Assembly: GCF_900141835.1 (NCBI RefSeq)
Contig: NZ_FQZD01000041.1
Span: 1 to 33,934 of the forward strand
Direction: 5' to 3'
DNA length: 33,934 nt
From: Propionispora hippei DSM 15287
GTDB lineage: Bacteria; Bacillota; Negativicutes; Propionisporales; Propionisporaceae
The translations under genes and the position numbers were made by a program. Each line of letters starts with the position of its first letter. The stretch's first letter is position 1. This document shows, piece after piece, positions 14,432 to 21,350 of the stretch. The notes below the pieces were generated by a model. That model did no database searches and had not been told where the DNA came from. It saw only the letters and a list, made by a program, of their open reading frames with translations.

Positions 14432-14795
14432 GAAATGTAAAGGATGTGGAAAGGAATTACCACTAACTGAATATGGTAGAAATTCTCAAGGTAGACAAGG
14501 CTACCATAGTCGATGTCGTACTTGTAGAAAATCAGAGTCATATAAACGCCTCTACGGAATCTCGTTGGAAGATGCCCAACGTATCTTAGATTCCCAAGGA
14601 GGCGTTTGTGCTTTATGTGGTTATCCATTGGATTTAACAGTAGGCAACGACAGGAACGCTTGTGTTGACCACTGTCACAGTACAGGAAAGATTCGAGGGA
14701 TACTCTGCCGTTCCTGTAATGGTGCTATTGGAAAACTAGGCGATTCTGTTGAAGCCATGCAAAAGGTCATCAACTACTTACAAGGAGGAATTTGA
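14403..14795 (+). CDS. HNH endonuclease, endonuclease VII-like
   Basis: About 130 residues from TTG 14403 (AAGGA 4 bases before); GTG 14418 is an alternative. Two cysteine pairs early (CKGCGK, CRTCRK) and two more (CALC, CRSC) flank the nuclease centre VDHCHSTGKIRGILCRSCN, the Endo VII/HNH pattern. It overlaps the end of the DNA polymerase gene and has more AT-rich codons than its neighbours. This suggests a free-standing, possibly homing, nuclease that invaded here. It could alternatively act as a resolvase, but endonuclease I already fills that role. Confidence 0.85.
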   Translation: MGITGVIAIKKCKGCGKELPLTEYGRNSQGRQGYHSRCRTCRKSESYKRLYGISLEDAQRILDSQGGVCALCGYPLDLTVGNDRNACVDHCHSTGKIRGILCRSCNGAIGKLGDSVEAMQKVINYLQGGI

Positions 14796-14797
14796 TT

Positions 14798-15019
14798 ATG
14801 AAAACAAGTGTATGCCGTGAGATTATCGTGGAGTTCATCCACACCATGAAAGACAAGAAAGGTTTTGTTACTGTGAATCAACATGAAGTAGCCAATGCGT
14901 TTGGTCTAAACTCTGGTTCCATTAGCCGTGTCCTGAAAAGCCTTATCGAAGAAGGCAAGATTGTCAAGGTCGTTCCTCATAGTTCTGGAAGACCTGCTGT
15001 ATATCGGGTGGTCGCATGA
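14798..15019 (+). CDS. Winged helix-turn-helix protein
   Basis: 73 residues from ATG 14798 (AAGGAGG 9 bases before). The pattern fits a MarR/GntR-size winged helix: helix (REIIVEFIHTMKDKKG), HTH (VNQHEVANAFGLNSGSISRVLKSL) and wing (GKIVKVVPHSSGRPAVYRV). Probably binds DNA; target unknown. It overlaps thyX by ATGA, so the two are co-translated. Confidence 0.75.
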   Translation: MKTSVCREIIVEFIHTMKDKKGFVTVNQHEVANAFGLNSGSISRVLKSLIEEGKIVKVVPHSSGRPAVYRVVA

Positions 15020-15612
15020 AAGTAGAGTTAATTCACCTAACACCAAATGCTCTTGCGTTATGTGCAGGAGCGATGAGTAAGTGTTATGACAAAAACGTGT
15101 CCCCTGCCTCTGTTGTGAAATACGGAGTGCAGTCGGGACACTTTTCAGTTTTAGAACATGCCCACGCTACATTCGATATTGAGTGTTCACTTGCTGTCCT
15201 TGGGCAACTCACTAGACATAGACATCTCTCATTTACCGTTAAGTCCTCAAGAGGAGCGATGTCTCACTATCCCGGTGATTATGACTGTCCTCGAAGTATC
15301 CAGTCTCATCCTTCTGCCACGAAGCACATTGAGCAGACTTTCCAAATTTATAAAGACCTCATCCAGAGTGGAGTTCCAACTGAGGATGCGGCCTATCTTC
15401 TTCCTAAAGGAACCATTACAAAACTGCGTGTCACTGGAAATCTCCGGGCATGGCTTGAGTACCTCCCGAAACGGCTATGTTTGAGAGCGATGCCTGAACA
15501 CCGTGAGGTTGCTAATGAAATCAAAAGGTTACTGGCCTTTGAACTGCCTGAAGTATTTGCAAATGTAACTACTCCTTGTGACACCTGCAAGGAAACTAAA
15601 TGTGAATTTTAA
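15016..15612 (+). CDS. thyX: Flavin-dependent thymidylate synthase ThyX
   Basis: 198 residues. The ThyX signature RHRx7S is present as RHRHLSFTVKSSR from R67, preceded by GHFSVLEHAHATFDIECS, both hallmarks of the FAD/dUMP site. The late LRAWLEYL...RAMPEHREVA block also fits. It makes dTMP from dUMP with methylenetetrahydrofolate and reduced FAD, completing the route dUTP to dUMP (dUTPase, 5968) to dTMP. The C-terminus ends CDTCKETKCEF, a cysteine cluster that is an unusual small extension. Confidence 0.94.
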   Translation: MKVELIHLTPNALALCAGAMSKCYDKNVSPASVVKYGVQSGHFSVLEHAHATFDIECSLAVLGQLTRHRHLSFTVKSSRGAMSHYPGDYDCPRSIQSHPSATKHIEQTFQIYKDLIQSGVPTEDAAYLLPKGTITKLRVTGNLRAWLEYLPKRLCLRAMPEHREVANEIKRLLAFELPEVFANVTTPCDTCKETKCEF

Positions 15613-15624
15613 GGAGGAATCGTC

Positions 15625-15837
15625 ATGGCTGAAAAATGGTATGAACGTGTAGCAAAACAATTCGGGGCCGAAGTGAACGCTGAGATGGAAACCACAATCA
15701 CTGAGGGCTTATCTCGCAACAAGGCTCTATATGGTGCTAGATACTGCCCTTGTAAACTACAACGTACTCCTGACAATATCTGCCCTTGCAAAGAGTTCCG
15801 TGAAGAGGGCCATTGTCATTGTGGCCTGTTCGTATAA
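15625..15837 (+). CDS. Ferredoxin:thioredoxin reductase catalytic (beta)-like iron-sulfur protein
   Basis: 70 residues with all six FTR-beta cysteines: C41-P-C43, C53-P-C55, C64-H-C66. Spacing is CPC-x9-CPC-x8-CHC; plant and cyanobacterial FTR has x16 in the first gap. By analogy C41, C53, C55 and C64 hold a 4Fe-4S cluster and C43-C66 form the redox disulfide that reduces thioredoxin-like partners with electrons from ferredoxin. No FTR alpha subunit, thioredoxin or glutaredoxin gene is present in the window, so it would use host partners. Lying between thyX and ligase, in a phage with anaerobic nucleotide enzymes, it probably supplies thiol reducing power. The N-terminal helix (WYERVAKQFGAEVN) also fits the family. 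Confidence 0.85.
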   Translation: MAEKWYERVAKQFGAEVNAEMETTITEGLSRNKALYGARYCPCKLQRTPDNICPCKEFREEGHCHCGLFV

Positions 15838-15848
15838 GGAGTGATTGT

Positions 15849-16700
15849 ATGAACTTCAAGCCGCAACTGGCTCTTGACTTATCAAAGGTCAAAGTAGCGA
15901 AATTGGTATGGCCTATGTTTGTCTCCCAGAAGGTAGATGGTGTCTGGTGCTGTGCTATCAAAGAGAACGACATTGTGACCACATATAGCCGAACCGGGGA
16001 AGTCTTTTCTTCCATGAGACACATTGAGACTGAACTGTCGAAAATCCTCCAGAACCGTGAAGGAATTGTATTTGAGGCCGCTGTGTATAGCAATACAATT
16101 CCTCAGTCCGTTGTCTCTGGGTGGGTACGAGATACCAAGAATCAACACTTGGAACTTCATGCCTCCTGCCATACCCTATTAAACCTTGACAACTTCAATG
16201 TTCCATTCAAGACTTCTTGGATTGAACTGAGAAAACGTATTGAGAGCGGTGTGGTTGAACGCCGCATCGCTACCTTTGTCATGCAGACTCTTGTGTACTC
16301 CATTGAGGAGGCCCAGAAGTATGCTAACCTTATCATCCAACATGGAGGCGAAGGTGCTGTTCTAAGGAACCCTCGTGCCGTATATCAACCGGGAAAACGA
16401 AATGCAGACATCATCAAAATTAAGAAAGGTGTCTCCTTCGACCTCAAGGTCATTGGTGTCTATGAAGGCAAAGGGAAATACAAGGGAACCCTCGGTGGTC
16501 TCGTATGTTGCTGGAAGGATGACAGGACTATCGAAATCTCAGGTATGACCGATGCCCAGAGACACGCTTGGTGGAGCAATCCTGAAGAAATCATTGGGAA
16601 GGTCGTACAGGTGGATGCGATGTGCGAATCCTCAAAGGGACTTCTGAGAGAGCCTCGCTTCAAAGGCATCCGATTAGATAAGACGGAAGGAGACTTCTAA
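15849..16700 (+). CDS. ATP-dependent DNA ligase (T7 gp1.3-like)
   Basis: 283 residues from ATG 15849 (AAGGAG 7 bases before). Nucleotidyltransferase motif I is SQKVDGVW with adenylated lysine K28; motif III-like YSRTGEVFSS, motif IV EGAVLRNP and motif V KIKKGVSFDLKVIGV follow. The C-terminal part (about 200-283) is the OB domain ending GIRLDKTEGDF. It is shorter than T7 ligase (359). It seals nicks in lagging-strand and recombination products. In T7 the ligase gene is early; here it has moved into the replication block next to the exonuclease. Confidence 0.93.
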   Translation: MNFKPQLALDLSKVKVAKLVWPMFVSQKVDGVWCCAIKENDIVTTYSRTGEVFSSMRHIETELSKILQNREGIVFEAAVYSNTIPQSVVSGWVRDTKNQHLELHASCHTLLNLDNFNVPFKTSWIELRKRIESGVVERRIATFVMQTLVYSIEEAQKYANLIIQHGGEGAVLRNPRAVYQPGKRNADIIKIKKGVSFDLKVIGVYEGKGKYKGTLGGLVCCWKDDRTIEISGMTDAQRHAWWSNPEEIIGKVVQVDAMCESSKGLLREPRFKGIRLDKTEGDF

Positions 16701-16701
16701 T

Positions 16702-16908
16702 ATGAACGAATACTTGAAAGTGCTTCATGCGCTTTATATAAACCCTCGCCATTTACAAAGCGACTTCGCAAGATATAACGCCAAGATTATCGCAGAGGCC
16801 GCTTCTCGTGGGCATATCACTTGTCTACTGGCTGGAATCGCTACGAACAAATGGTATCTCACAATCAAAGGGGCTGAGACCTTGAATGAAGCGGGGTGGA
16901 TGGACTAA
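16702..16908 (+). CDS. Small winged-helix-like protein, unknown
   Basis: 68 residues, two bases after the ligase stop; GGAAGGAG ribosome site. FARYNAKIIAEAASRGHITCL followed by WYLTIKGAETLNEAG resembles a helix-turn-helix with a short wing (the LT..G..L ending is common in such domains). Function unknown; its stop overlaps the exonuclease start (TAATG). Confidence 0.6.
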   Translation: MNEYLKVLHALYINPRHLQSDFARYNAKIIAEAASRGHITCLLAGIATNKWYLTIKGAETLNEAGWMD

Positions 16909-17663
16909 TGAAACATCCACTCATTTTGCTTTTTGATGCCGATATGATTCTCTTTGAGTCCTGCGCCGCTGTAGAGACAGAGATTCAATGGGAAGATGAC
17001 CTTTGGACTTTACACTCAGATGCCGCAGATGCCAAGGCTAAAGTAGATGACCGCATCTCCTCCATCACTGACAAGGTATTGACCAAGCTCGGTCATGAAG
17101 GAGCCTATGAGATTCTCATGTGCTTCACCGATGATAACAACTTCAGAAAAACCATCCTACCTTCTTACAAGGCTAACCGTATCGGAAAACGCAAGCCTGT
17201 CTGTTACCGTGGGGTCAAAGAGTGGGTCTTTGAGAACTACACTACCTATCAACGGCCTAACCTTGAGGCTGACGATTGTATTGGCATCCTGGCTACCTTG
17301 AAACCAAATACACTCATCATCTCCGGTGATAAGGATTTTAAGAGCGTTCCCGGTCGATTCTTCAACTACCGCAAGGACGAACTCTATGAAATCTCTGAGG
17401 ATGAGGCTAACTATTGGCATATGTTCCAGACCCTCATCGGAGATACCGCTGACAACTACTCAGGGTGTCCCGGTATTGGCGAAAAGACTGCCCAGAAGAT
17501 TCTCGCTGAAGGATGCTCTTGGGAGACTGTTGTTGCTCAATTCACGAAGAAAGGACTCACTGAGCATGATGCCTTGACACAGGCACGAGTAGCCCGGATT
17601 CTTCGCAAAGAGGATTATGACTTCAAGAATAAGGCGGTGAAGTTATGGGAGCCAAAGCGGTAG
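16908..17663 (+). CDS. 5'-3' exonuclease, FEN family (T7 gp6-like)
   Basis: 251 residues from ATG 16908. The metal-binding acidic residues of the PIN/FEN fold are seen in LLFDADMILFES, LEADDCIGILA and ISGDKDFKSV, followed by the helix-3-turn-helix GDTADNYSGCPGIGEKTAQ. T7 gp6 (300 residues) removes RNA primers and degrades host DNA to nucleotides. A GTG 12 bases upstream (16896) is a less likely start because TAATG coupling favours the ATG. The 3' end overlaps the GNAT gene by 19 bases. Confidence 0.93.
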   Translation: MKHPLILLFDADMILFESCAAVETEIQWEDDLWTLHSDAADAKAKVDDRISSITDKVLTKLGHEGAYEILMCFTDDNNFRKTILPSYKANRIGKRKPVCYRGVKEWVFENYTTYQRPNLEADDCIGILATLKPNTLIISGDKDFKSVPGRFFNYRKDELYEISEDEANYWHMFQTLIGDTADNYSGCPGIGEKTAQKILAEGCSWETVVAQFTKKGLTEHDALTQARVARILRKEDYDFKNKAVKLWEPKR

Positions 17664-18130
17664 AAGTAACCCTTCTCGACAGACAACTCGCTCCCGATGA
17701 GGTTCTCCACGTCTCCACCGCTATCTACAGTCATATGACAATGATGGGGGCCAAGGGTCATCCTTTGGCTCCTTTTGTGTCTTTTGGGAATATCCATCGA
17801 ACCTTAGAGACCGCTAACCGTAGCGGCTATCTGGATGTCTATGTTCTTGGTGAGAGAATTATCGGAGTCATTATGTATGACTTTGGGAACCTTTGGTGGG
17901 CCAATGGAGCCTGCTTGAAAGAAATGATTGTCTTCACCGTAGACCCGGACTTCGTTGGGTTCGGGAGGATTGCTCTGGAACGGCTTGAGGAACTCGCTGT
18001 GGAGCATGACTGCGTTCTCATCGAGACCGCAGGTGCGCTTGCTGAAGATAAGAAACTCATGGAAAACCTTTACACCAAGAAAGGTGGCTACCAAGTTACC
18101 TACCCTACATTCGTGAGGATAGTGAGTTAA
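17645..18130 (+). CDS. GNAT-fold acetyltransferase-like protein
   Basis: 161 residues. A central GNAT pattern: VYVLGERIIGVIMYDFGN (strand-turn-strand), KEMIVFTVDPDFVGFGRIALERLEELA (acetyl-CoA-binding loop and helix; the usual Q/RxxGxG/A is only roughly kept as VGFGRIA) and a C-terminal GGYQVTYPTFVRIV strand. The substrate is unknown. It sits at the junction between DNA metabolism and virion genes. Similar GNAT-like genes in T7-like phages include the gp13 family, which is represented separately at 25352. Its stop TAA begins a decayed phage promoter. Confidence 0.75.
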   Translation: MGAKAVEVTLLDRQLAPDEVLHVSTAIYSHMTMMGAKGHPLAPFVSFGNIHRTLETANRSGYLDVYVLGERIIGVIMYDFGNLWWANGACLKEMIVFTVDPDFVGFGRIALERLEELAVEHDCVLIETAGALAEDKKLMENLYTKKGGYQVTYPTFVRIVS

Positions 18131-18150
18131 TTGAGGCATATATAATCAGG
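18128..18150 (+). promoter_or_regulatory. Decayed phage promoter (P6 remnant)
   Basis: TAATTGAGGCATAT matches the promoter family in 13 of the first 14 bases, then diverges (ATAATCAGG instead of TACAGAGAA). It starts on the GNAT stop codon. The initiation half is lost, so it is probably inactive. Confidence 0.6.
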
Positions 18151-18154
18151 TTCC

Positions 18155-18177
18155 TAATTGCGGCATATCCCAGAGAA
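18155..18177 (+). promoter_or_regulatory. Phage RNA polymerase promoter P6 (late)
   Basis: TAATTGCGGCATATCCCAG then AGAA, 27 bases after the decayed copy. It stands ahead of the 6.5-like gene, the same place as T7 promoter phi6.5, and should serve the head gene block. Confidence 0.85.
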
Positions 18178-18191
18178 GGACAGAAAGGGTG

Positions 18192-18392
18192 ATGTATCTG
18201 GAGGATGAACTGAAGATTCCTATTATATCTCAGGGACTCTTAGAGTACCTAGAGACCTCTTTTGGTATAGACACTTTACTAACTCAGAAAGCAAAGAACA
18301 ATGATGAACACATGGGTTATATCAAAGGTGTCCGTGAGGTCTTAGGGAGACTAAGGGCTATCCATGAGAGCCAAAACGAACAGGGGGATTGA
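18192..18392 (+). CDS. T7 gp6.5-like small protein
   Basis: 66 residues from ATG 18192 (a GTG three bases earlier is possible). LLEYLETSFGIDTLL and HMGYIKGVREVLGRLRAI follow the general pattern of short proteins found just upstream of the portal in T7-like phages, e.g. T7 gp6.5. Function unknown. It is the first gene behind the late promoter P6. Confidence 0.65.
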   Translation: MYLEDELKIPIISQGLLEYLETSFGIDTLLTQKAKNNDEHMGYIKGVREVLGRLRAIHESQNEQGD

Positions 18393-18394
18393 GA

Positions 18395-18613
18395 ATGTGT
18401 TGGAAAGTTAGTATGCCCTCAATTCCGAAGGTAGAGACAACTGCTAGAGAACTCGTTCCTCAAACTGAGTCTAAGGCTCCTGACTCTCCTATCTTCGGAG
18501 ACAGTAATGACTCGTTCCTTAACATCGTTAAGAAGCGAGGCACTCAAGCCTTGAAGATTGATGCCAAGAACACTGACAAGCAATCATCCGGGTATTCCCC
18601 GATTAATTACTAA
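18395..18613 (+). CDS. T7 gp6.7-like virion protein
   Basis: 72 residues from ATG 18395 (AGGGGG 8 bases before). The N-terminus MCWKVSMPSIPKVE resembles MCFSPKIKTPKM of T7 gp6.7, a minor virion protein. The body is Ser/Thr/Pro-rich and probably extended. The MCW start is also shared with the gp14-like protein at 25806. Position between 6.5- and 7.3-like genes supports the call. Confidence 0.65.
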   Translation: MCWKVSMPSIPKVETTARELVPQTESKAPDSPIFGDSNDSFLNIVKKRGTQALKIDAKNTDKQSSGYSPINY

Positions 18614-18632
18614 ATGAGAGGTGATGTTGTAG

Positions 18633-18890
18633 ATGGGTGGAGTTTTAGGATGGGTCGGTGGTCTATTCGCCGCAAAGAAAGCGGCTGATGCTATAAAACC
18701 TAACATTAAACAGGAAACACCTGCAACTCCAGCGGTAGCCGCTCCGAACCCCGATGTTCAACAGGAGACCGGAGTTGACACCACTGGTGAAGCAATCAAA
18801 CGTAAAGCCAAAGGTAAAAAAGGGCTTATGATTCAGCCAACCAACACAACTGGTGGAGGTTCTGTCGGTGGAACCGGGTTGAATATCTAG
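18633..18890 (+). CDS. T7 gp7.3-like tail assembly protein
   Basis: 85 residues. An N-terminal glycine/hydrophobic stretch (MGGVLGWVGGLFAAKKAADA), an Ala/Pro/Thr linker and a basic end (KRKAKGKKGLMI) finish with GGGSVGGTGLNI. The end closely resembles the C-terminus of T7 gp7.3 (GGKKSLSV...GGGINI), a virion protein needed for tail assembly. GAGAGGTGAT is the ribosome site. It lies directly ahead of the portal gene. Confidence 0.75.
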   Translation: MGGVLGWVGGLFAAKKAADAIKPNIKQETPATPAVAAPNPDVQQETGVDTTGEAIKRKAKGKKGLMIQPTNTTGGGSVGGTGLNI

Positions 18891-18902
18891 GCGGTGTAGT
18901 CC

Positions 18903-20456
18903 ATGAGTGATACCAAACAAAAACGCTCAGAGACCGCACAGTCCTTATATAAGCGCATGGAAACCGAACGTGCGCCTTACATCCGAAGGGCCGAAGAGTG
19001 TGCTAAGTATACTATCCCCTCACTGTTTCCTCAACAGTCCGACAATGCAAATACGGACTTTGCTACTCCCTATCAATCCGTAGGGTCTCGCGGAGTCAAT
19101 AACTTAGGCTCCAAATTGATGCTGGCTCTGCTCCCTCCGAACTCCCCATTCTTCAGGCTCACTCCGGGCCAAGGAGCAAAGGAAAACCTTGAGACCATGC
19201 AAGATGTCAAGGAGAAAGTCGAACAAGCCTTGATGCTATTGGAGCAGAAAATCACTCGGTATATCGAGACGCATCAAATCCGTGTGACTGTCGCAGAGGC
19301 TCTCAAAGTTCTCGTAGTGACAGGTAATGCTCTCCTATTCCTGCCTCCGAAAGAAGGCGGTATGAAACTCTACAAGTTGAACTCCTACGTTCTCCAAAGA
19401 GATGCCTTGGGTAATGTGATTCAACTGGTCACTGTAGACAAGATTGCTTATGCCGCTCTACCGGATGATGTTAAGTCCATGATTGATAAGTCTGGACAGC
19501 AAAAGAAACCTGAAGACACCGTTGAGATTTACACTCACGCTTATCTCGAAGATGGACAATTCGTGTCTTATCAAGAGGTCGCAGGTGAAGTTATTCCCGG
19601 TACTGAGCAGACATTCCCCAAAGATAAAACTCCGTGGATTCCTATTCGGATGTTCAAAGTGGATGGCGAATCGTATGGTCGTGGGTTTGTAGAAGAGTAC
19701 CTTGGAGACCTCCGCTCACTTGAAGGTCTCTCGAAGGCCATAGTCGAACTTGCGGCTATAGCAGCCAATATCATTTTCCTTGTGAATCCTAATGGCGTGA
19801 CTAGGGTTCAAAAGGTAGCCAAAGCGAAACCCGGAGAATTTGTGTCCGGTAGACCAGATGATATTCACGCACTACAACTTGAGAAATATGCTGACCTTCA
19901 GGTCGCAGAGAAAACAGCGAGCGGAATTGAGGCTCGCCTTTCTTATGCCTTCATGCTGAACTCCGCTGTCCAAAGACAAGGAGAGCGTGTTACTGCTGAA
20001 GAGATTCGCTATGTTGCTGGGGAACTTGAGGATACCCTTGGAGGCATCTACTCAATCCTGAGTCAAGAACTCCAACTCCCTCTTGTCCGTAGACTACTGG
20101 CTCAATTACAAAGCATGGGTGAAATCCCTGATTTACCGGAAGGTGTCGTTGAGCCTACTATCACAACTGGTCTGGAAGCCTTGGGCCGTGGACACGACTT
20201 GAATAAATTGGCTACGTTCCTTGACTTCACCGCTAAGTTACCAGAGGCTTCTCAGCGGCTCAAGATGGATACCCTGCTGACTATGGTAGCAACTGCACTC
20301 AACCTTGACACAACGAACCTCGTCAAGAGCGATGAGGAAATCCAACAAGAGATGATGCAGATGCAACAAATGGAACTCCTAAAGCAAGCAACTCCAAATC
20401 TTGCTAAAGGGTTCGCTGATGCTCAACTTCAAGGTCAAAATCAAGGAGGTAAATAA
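18903..20456 (+). CDS. Portal (head-tail connector) protein, T7 gp8-like
   Basis: 517 residues (T7 536). Typical opening AQSLYKRMETERAPYIRRAEECAKYTIPSL (here abbreviated by motif), then NNLGSKLMLALLPPNSPFFRL and VNPNGVTRVQK; RQGERVTAEEIRYVAGELEDTLGG is the strongly conserved wing/stem region. The C-terminus is Gln/Met-rich (EEIQQEMMQMQQMELL). It forms the ring at one capsid vertex through which DNA enters and leaves. Confidence 0.95.
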   Translation: MSDTKQKRSETAQSLYKRMETERAPYIRRAEECAKYTIPSLFPQQSDNANTDFATPYQSVGSRGVNNLGSKLMLALLPPNSPFFRLTPGQGAKENLETMQDVKEKVEQALMLLEQKITRYIETHQIRVTVAEALKVLVVTGNALLFLPPKEGGMKLYKLNSYVLQRDALGNVIQLVTVDKIAYAALPDDVKSMIDKSGQQKKPEDTVEIYTHAYLEDGQFVSYQEVAGEVIPGTEQTFPKDKTPWIPIRMFKVDGESYGRGFVEEYLGDLRSLEGLSKAIVELAAIAANIIFLVNPNGVTRVQKVAKAKPGEFVSGRPDDIHALQLEKYADLQVAEKTASGIEARLSYAFMLNSAVQRQGERVTAEEIRYVAGELEDTLGGIYSILSQELQLPLVRRLLAQLQSMGEIPDLPEGVVEPTITTGLEALGRGHDLNKLATFLDFTAKLPEASQRLKMDTLLTMVATALNLDTTNLVKSDEEIQQEMMQMQQMELLKQATPNLAKGFADAQLQGQNQGGK

Positions 20457-20458
20457 CT

Positions 20459-21250
20459 ATGGCTGATGTTGAAAACATCTACGGTGACAATGCCATTGTA
20501 GGCAACAAAGAAGATGCTGAAAAGGCTCTTGAAGGTCGTGACGTACAGATTACCACGACCAATACCCAGACCGTCAACTTGAAAACCGAGGACGGAGATG
20601 GGACTGTAAAAACCGATGATACTCCAAAAGATGACACCAAAGATGGTGACAATAAACAACCCGACACTGAGGTAACTCCTGAGAAACAACTGGAGACTGA
20701 CATCAAAACTCAGATTCAGGCTGAAGAAGATGCCAAGAAAGACCTTGCGGCTAAAGGCGTGGACTTCAATGCTATTGCCGCAGAGTATGAAGCCAATGGA
20801 ACCCTGAGTGCTGACACTCTGTCTAAACTGGAAAAGGCTGGATACCCAAAGTCTGTAGTCGATGCGTATATCGCAGGTATGGAAGCGACTGCCGCACGAT
20901 TCGAGGCACAGGTCTATGAGTACGCTGGCGGTAAAGAAGCGTTCCAGCAGATGACTCAGTTCGTACAAGGACTCGGTAATGAGTATGTCAATGCGTTCAA
21001 CCGTGTCATTGAAACTGGAGACCTGACACAAATCCGCATCGCTATCCAAGGGTTCAAAGCCCAGATGACCGCTAAGTACGGTACAGCGAACCGGACTATC
21101 ATGGGTAAAGGCAACACAACCACTGGTGTCCAAGGGTTCACCTCTCGTGAAGAAATGGTAAAAGCGATGAGTGACCCTCGCTACTTGCGTGACCCCGGTT
21201 ATACCAGAGAAGTCCAAGAGAAAACCATGAAGTCAACCTTCATGCGCTAA
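20459..21250 (+). CDS. Scaffolding protein, T7 gp9-like
   Basis: 263 residues (T7 307). A highly acidic, low-complexity first half (TEDGDGTVKTDDTPKDDTKD and similar) is followed by a helical C-terminal half ending in a basic tail (GYTREVQEKTMKSTFMR), which in T7-type scaffolds binds the capsid protein. It guides procapsid assembly and then leaves. The gene lies two bases after the portal stop and is followed by a hairpin ahead of the capsid gene. Confidence 0.88.
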   Translation: MADVENIYGDNAIVGNKEDAEKALEGRDVQITTTNTQTVNLKTEDGDGTVKTDDTPKDDTKDGDNKQPDTEVTPEKQLETDIKTQIQAEEDAKKDLAAKGVDFNAIAAEYEANGTLSADTLSKLEKAGYPKSVVDAYIAGMEATAARFEAQVYEYAGGKEAFQQMTQFVQGLGNEYVNAFNRVIETGDLTQIRIAIQGFKAQMTAKYGTANRTIMGKGNTTTGVQGFTSREEMVKAMSDPRYLRDPGYTREVQEKTMKSTFMR

Positions 21251-21272
21251 TTCAATAGCCCTCCTTGGGATG

Positions 21273-21306
21273 GCCCTGACTCAAACGAGTCGGGGTCTTT
21301 TCTTTT
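21273..21306 (+). terminator. Hairpin with T tract between scaffold and capsid genes
   Basis: GACTC (21278-21282) pairs with GAGTC (21287-21291) over AAAC, extended by CCC/GGG (21274-21276 with 21293-21295), then TCTTTTCTTTT. It looks like an intrinsic terminator, yet no phage promoter lies between it and the capsid gene. Confidence 0.7.
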
Positions 21307-21350
21307 ATCCACATAACAAAAATTTTGAGAAAAGAAAGGATGATTAATTA

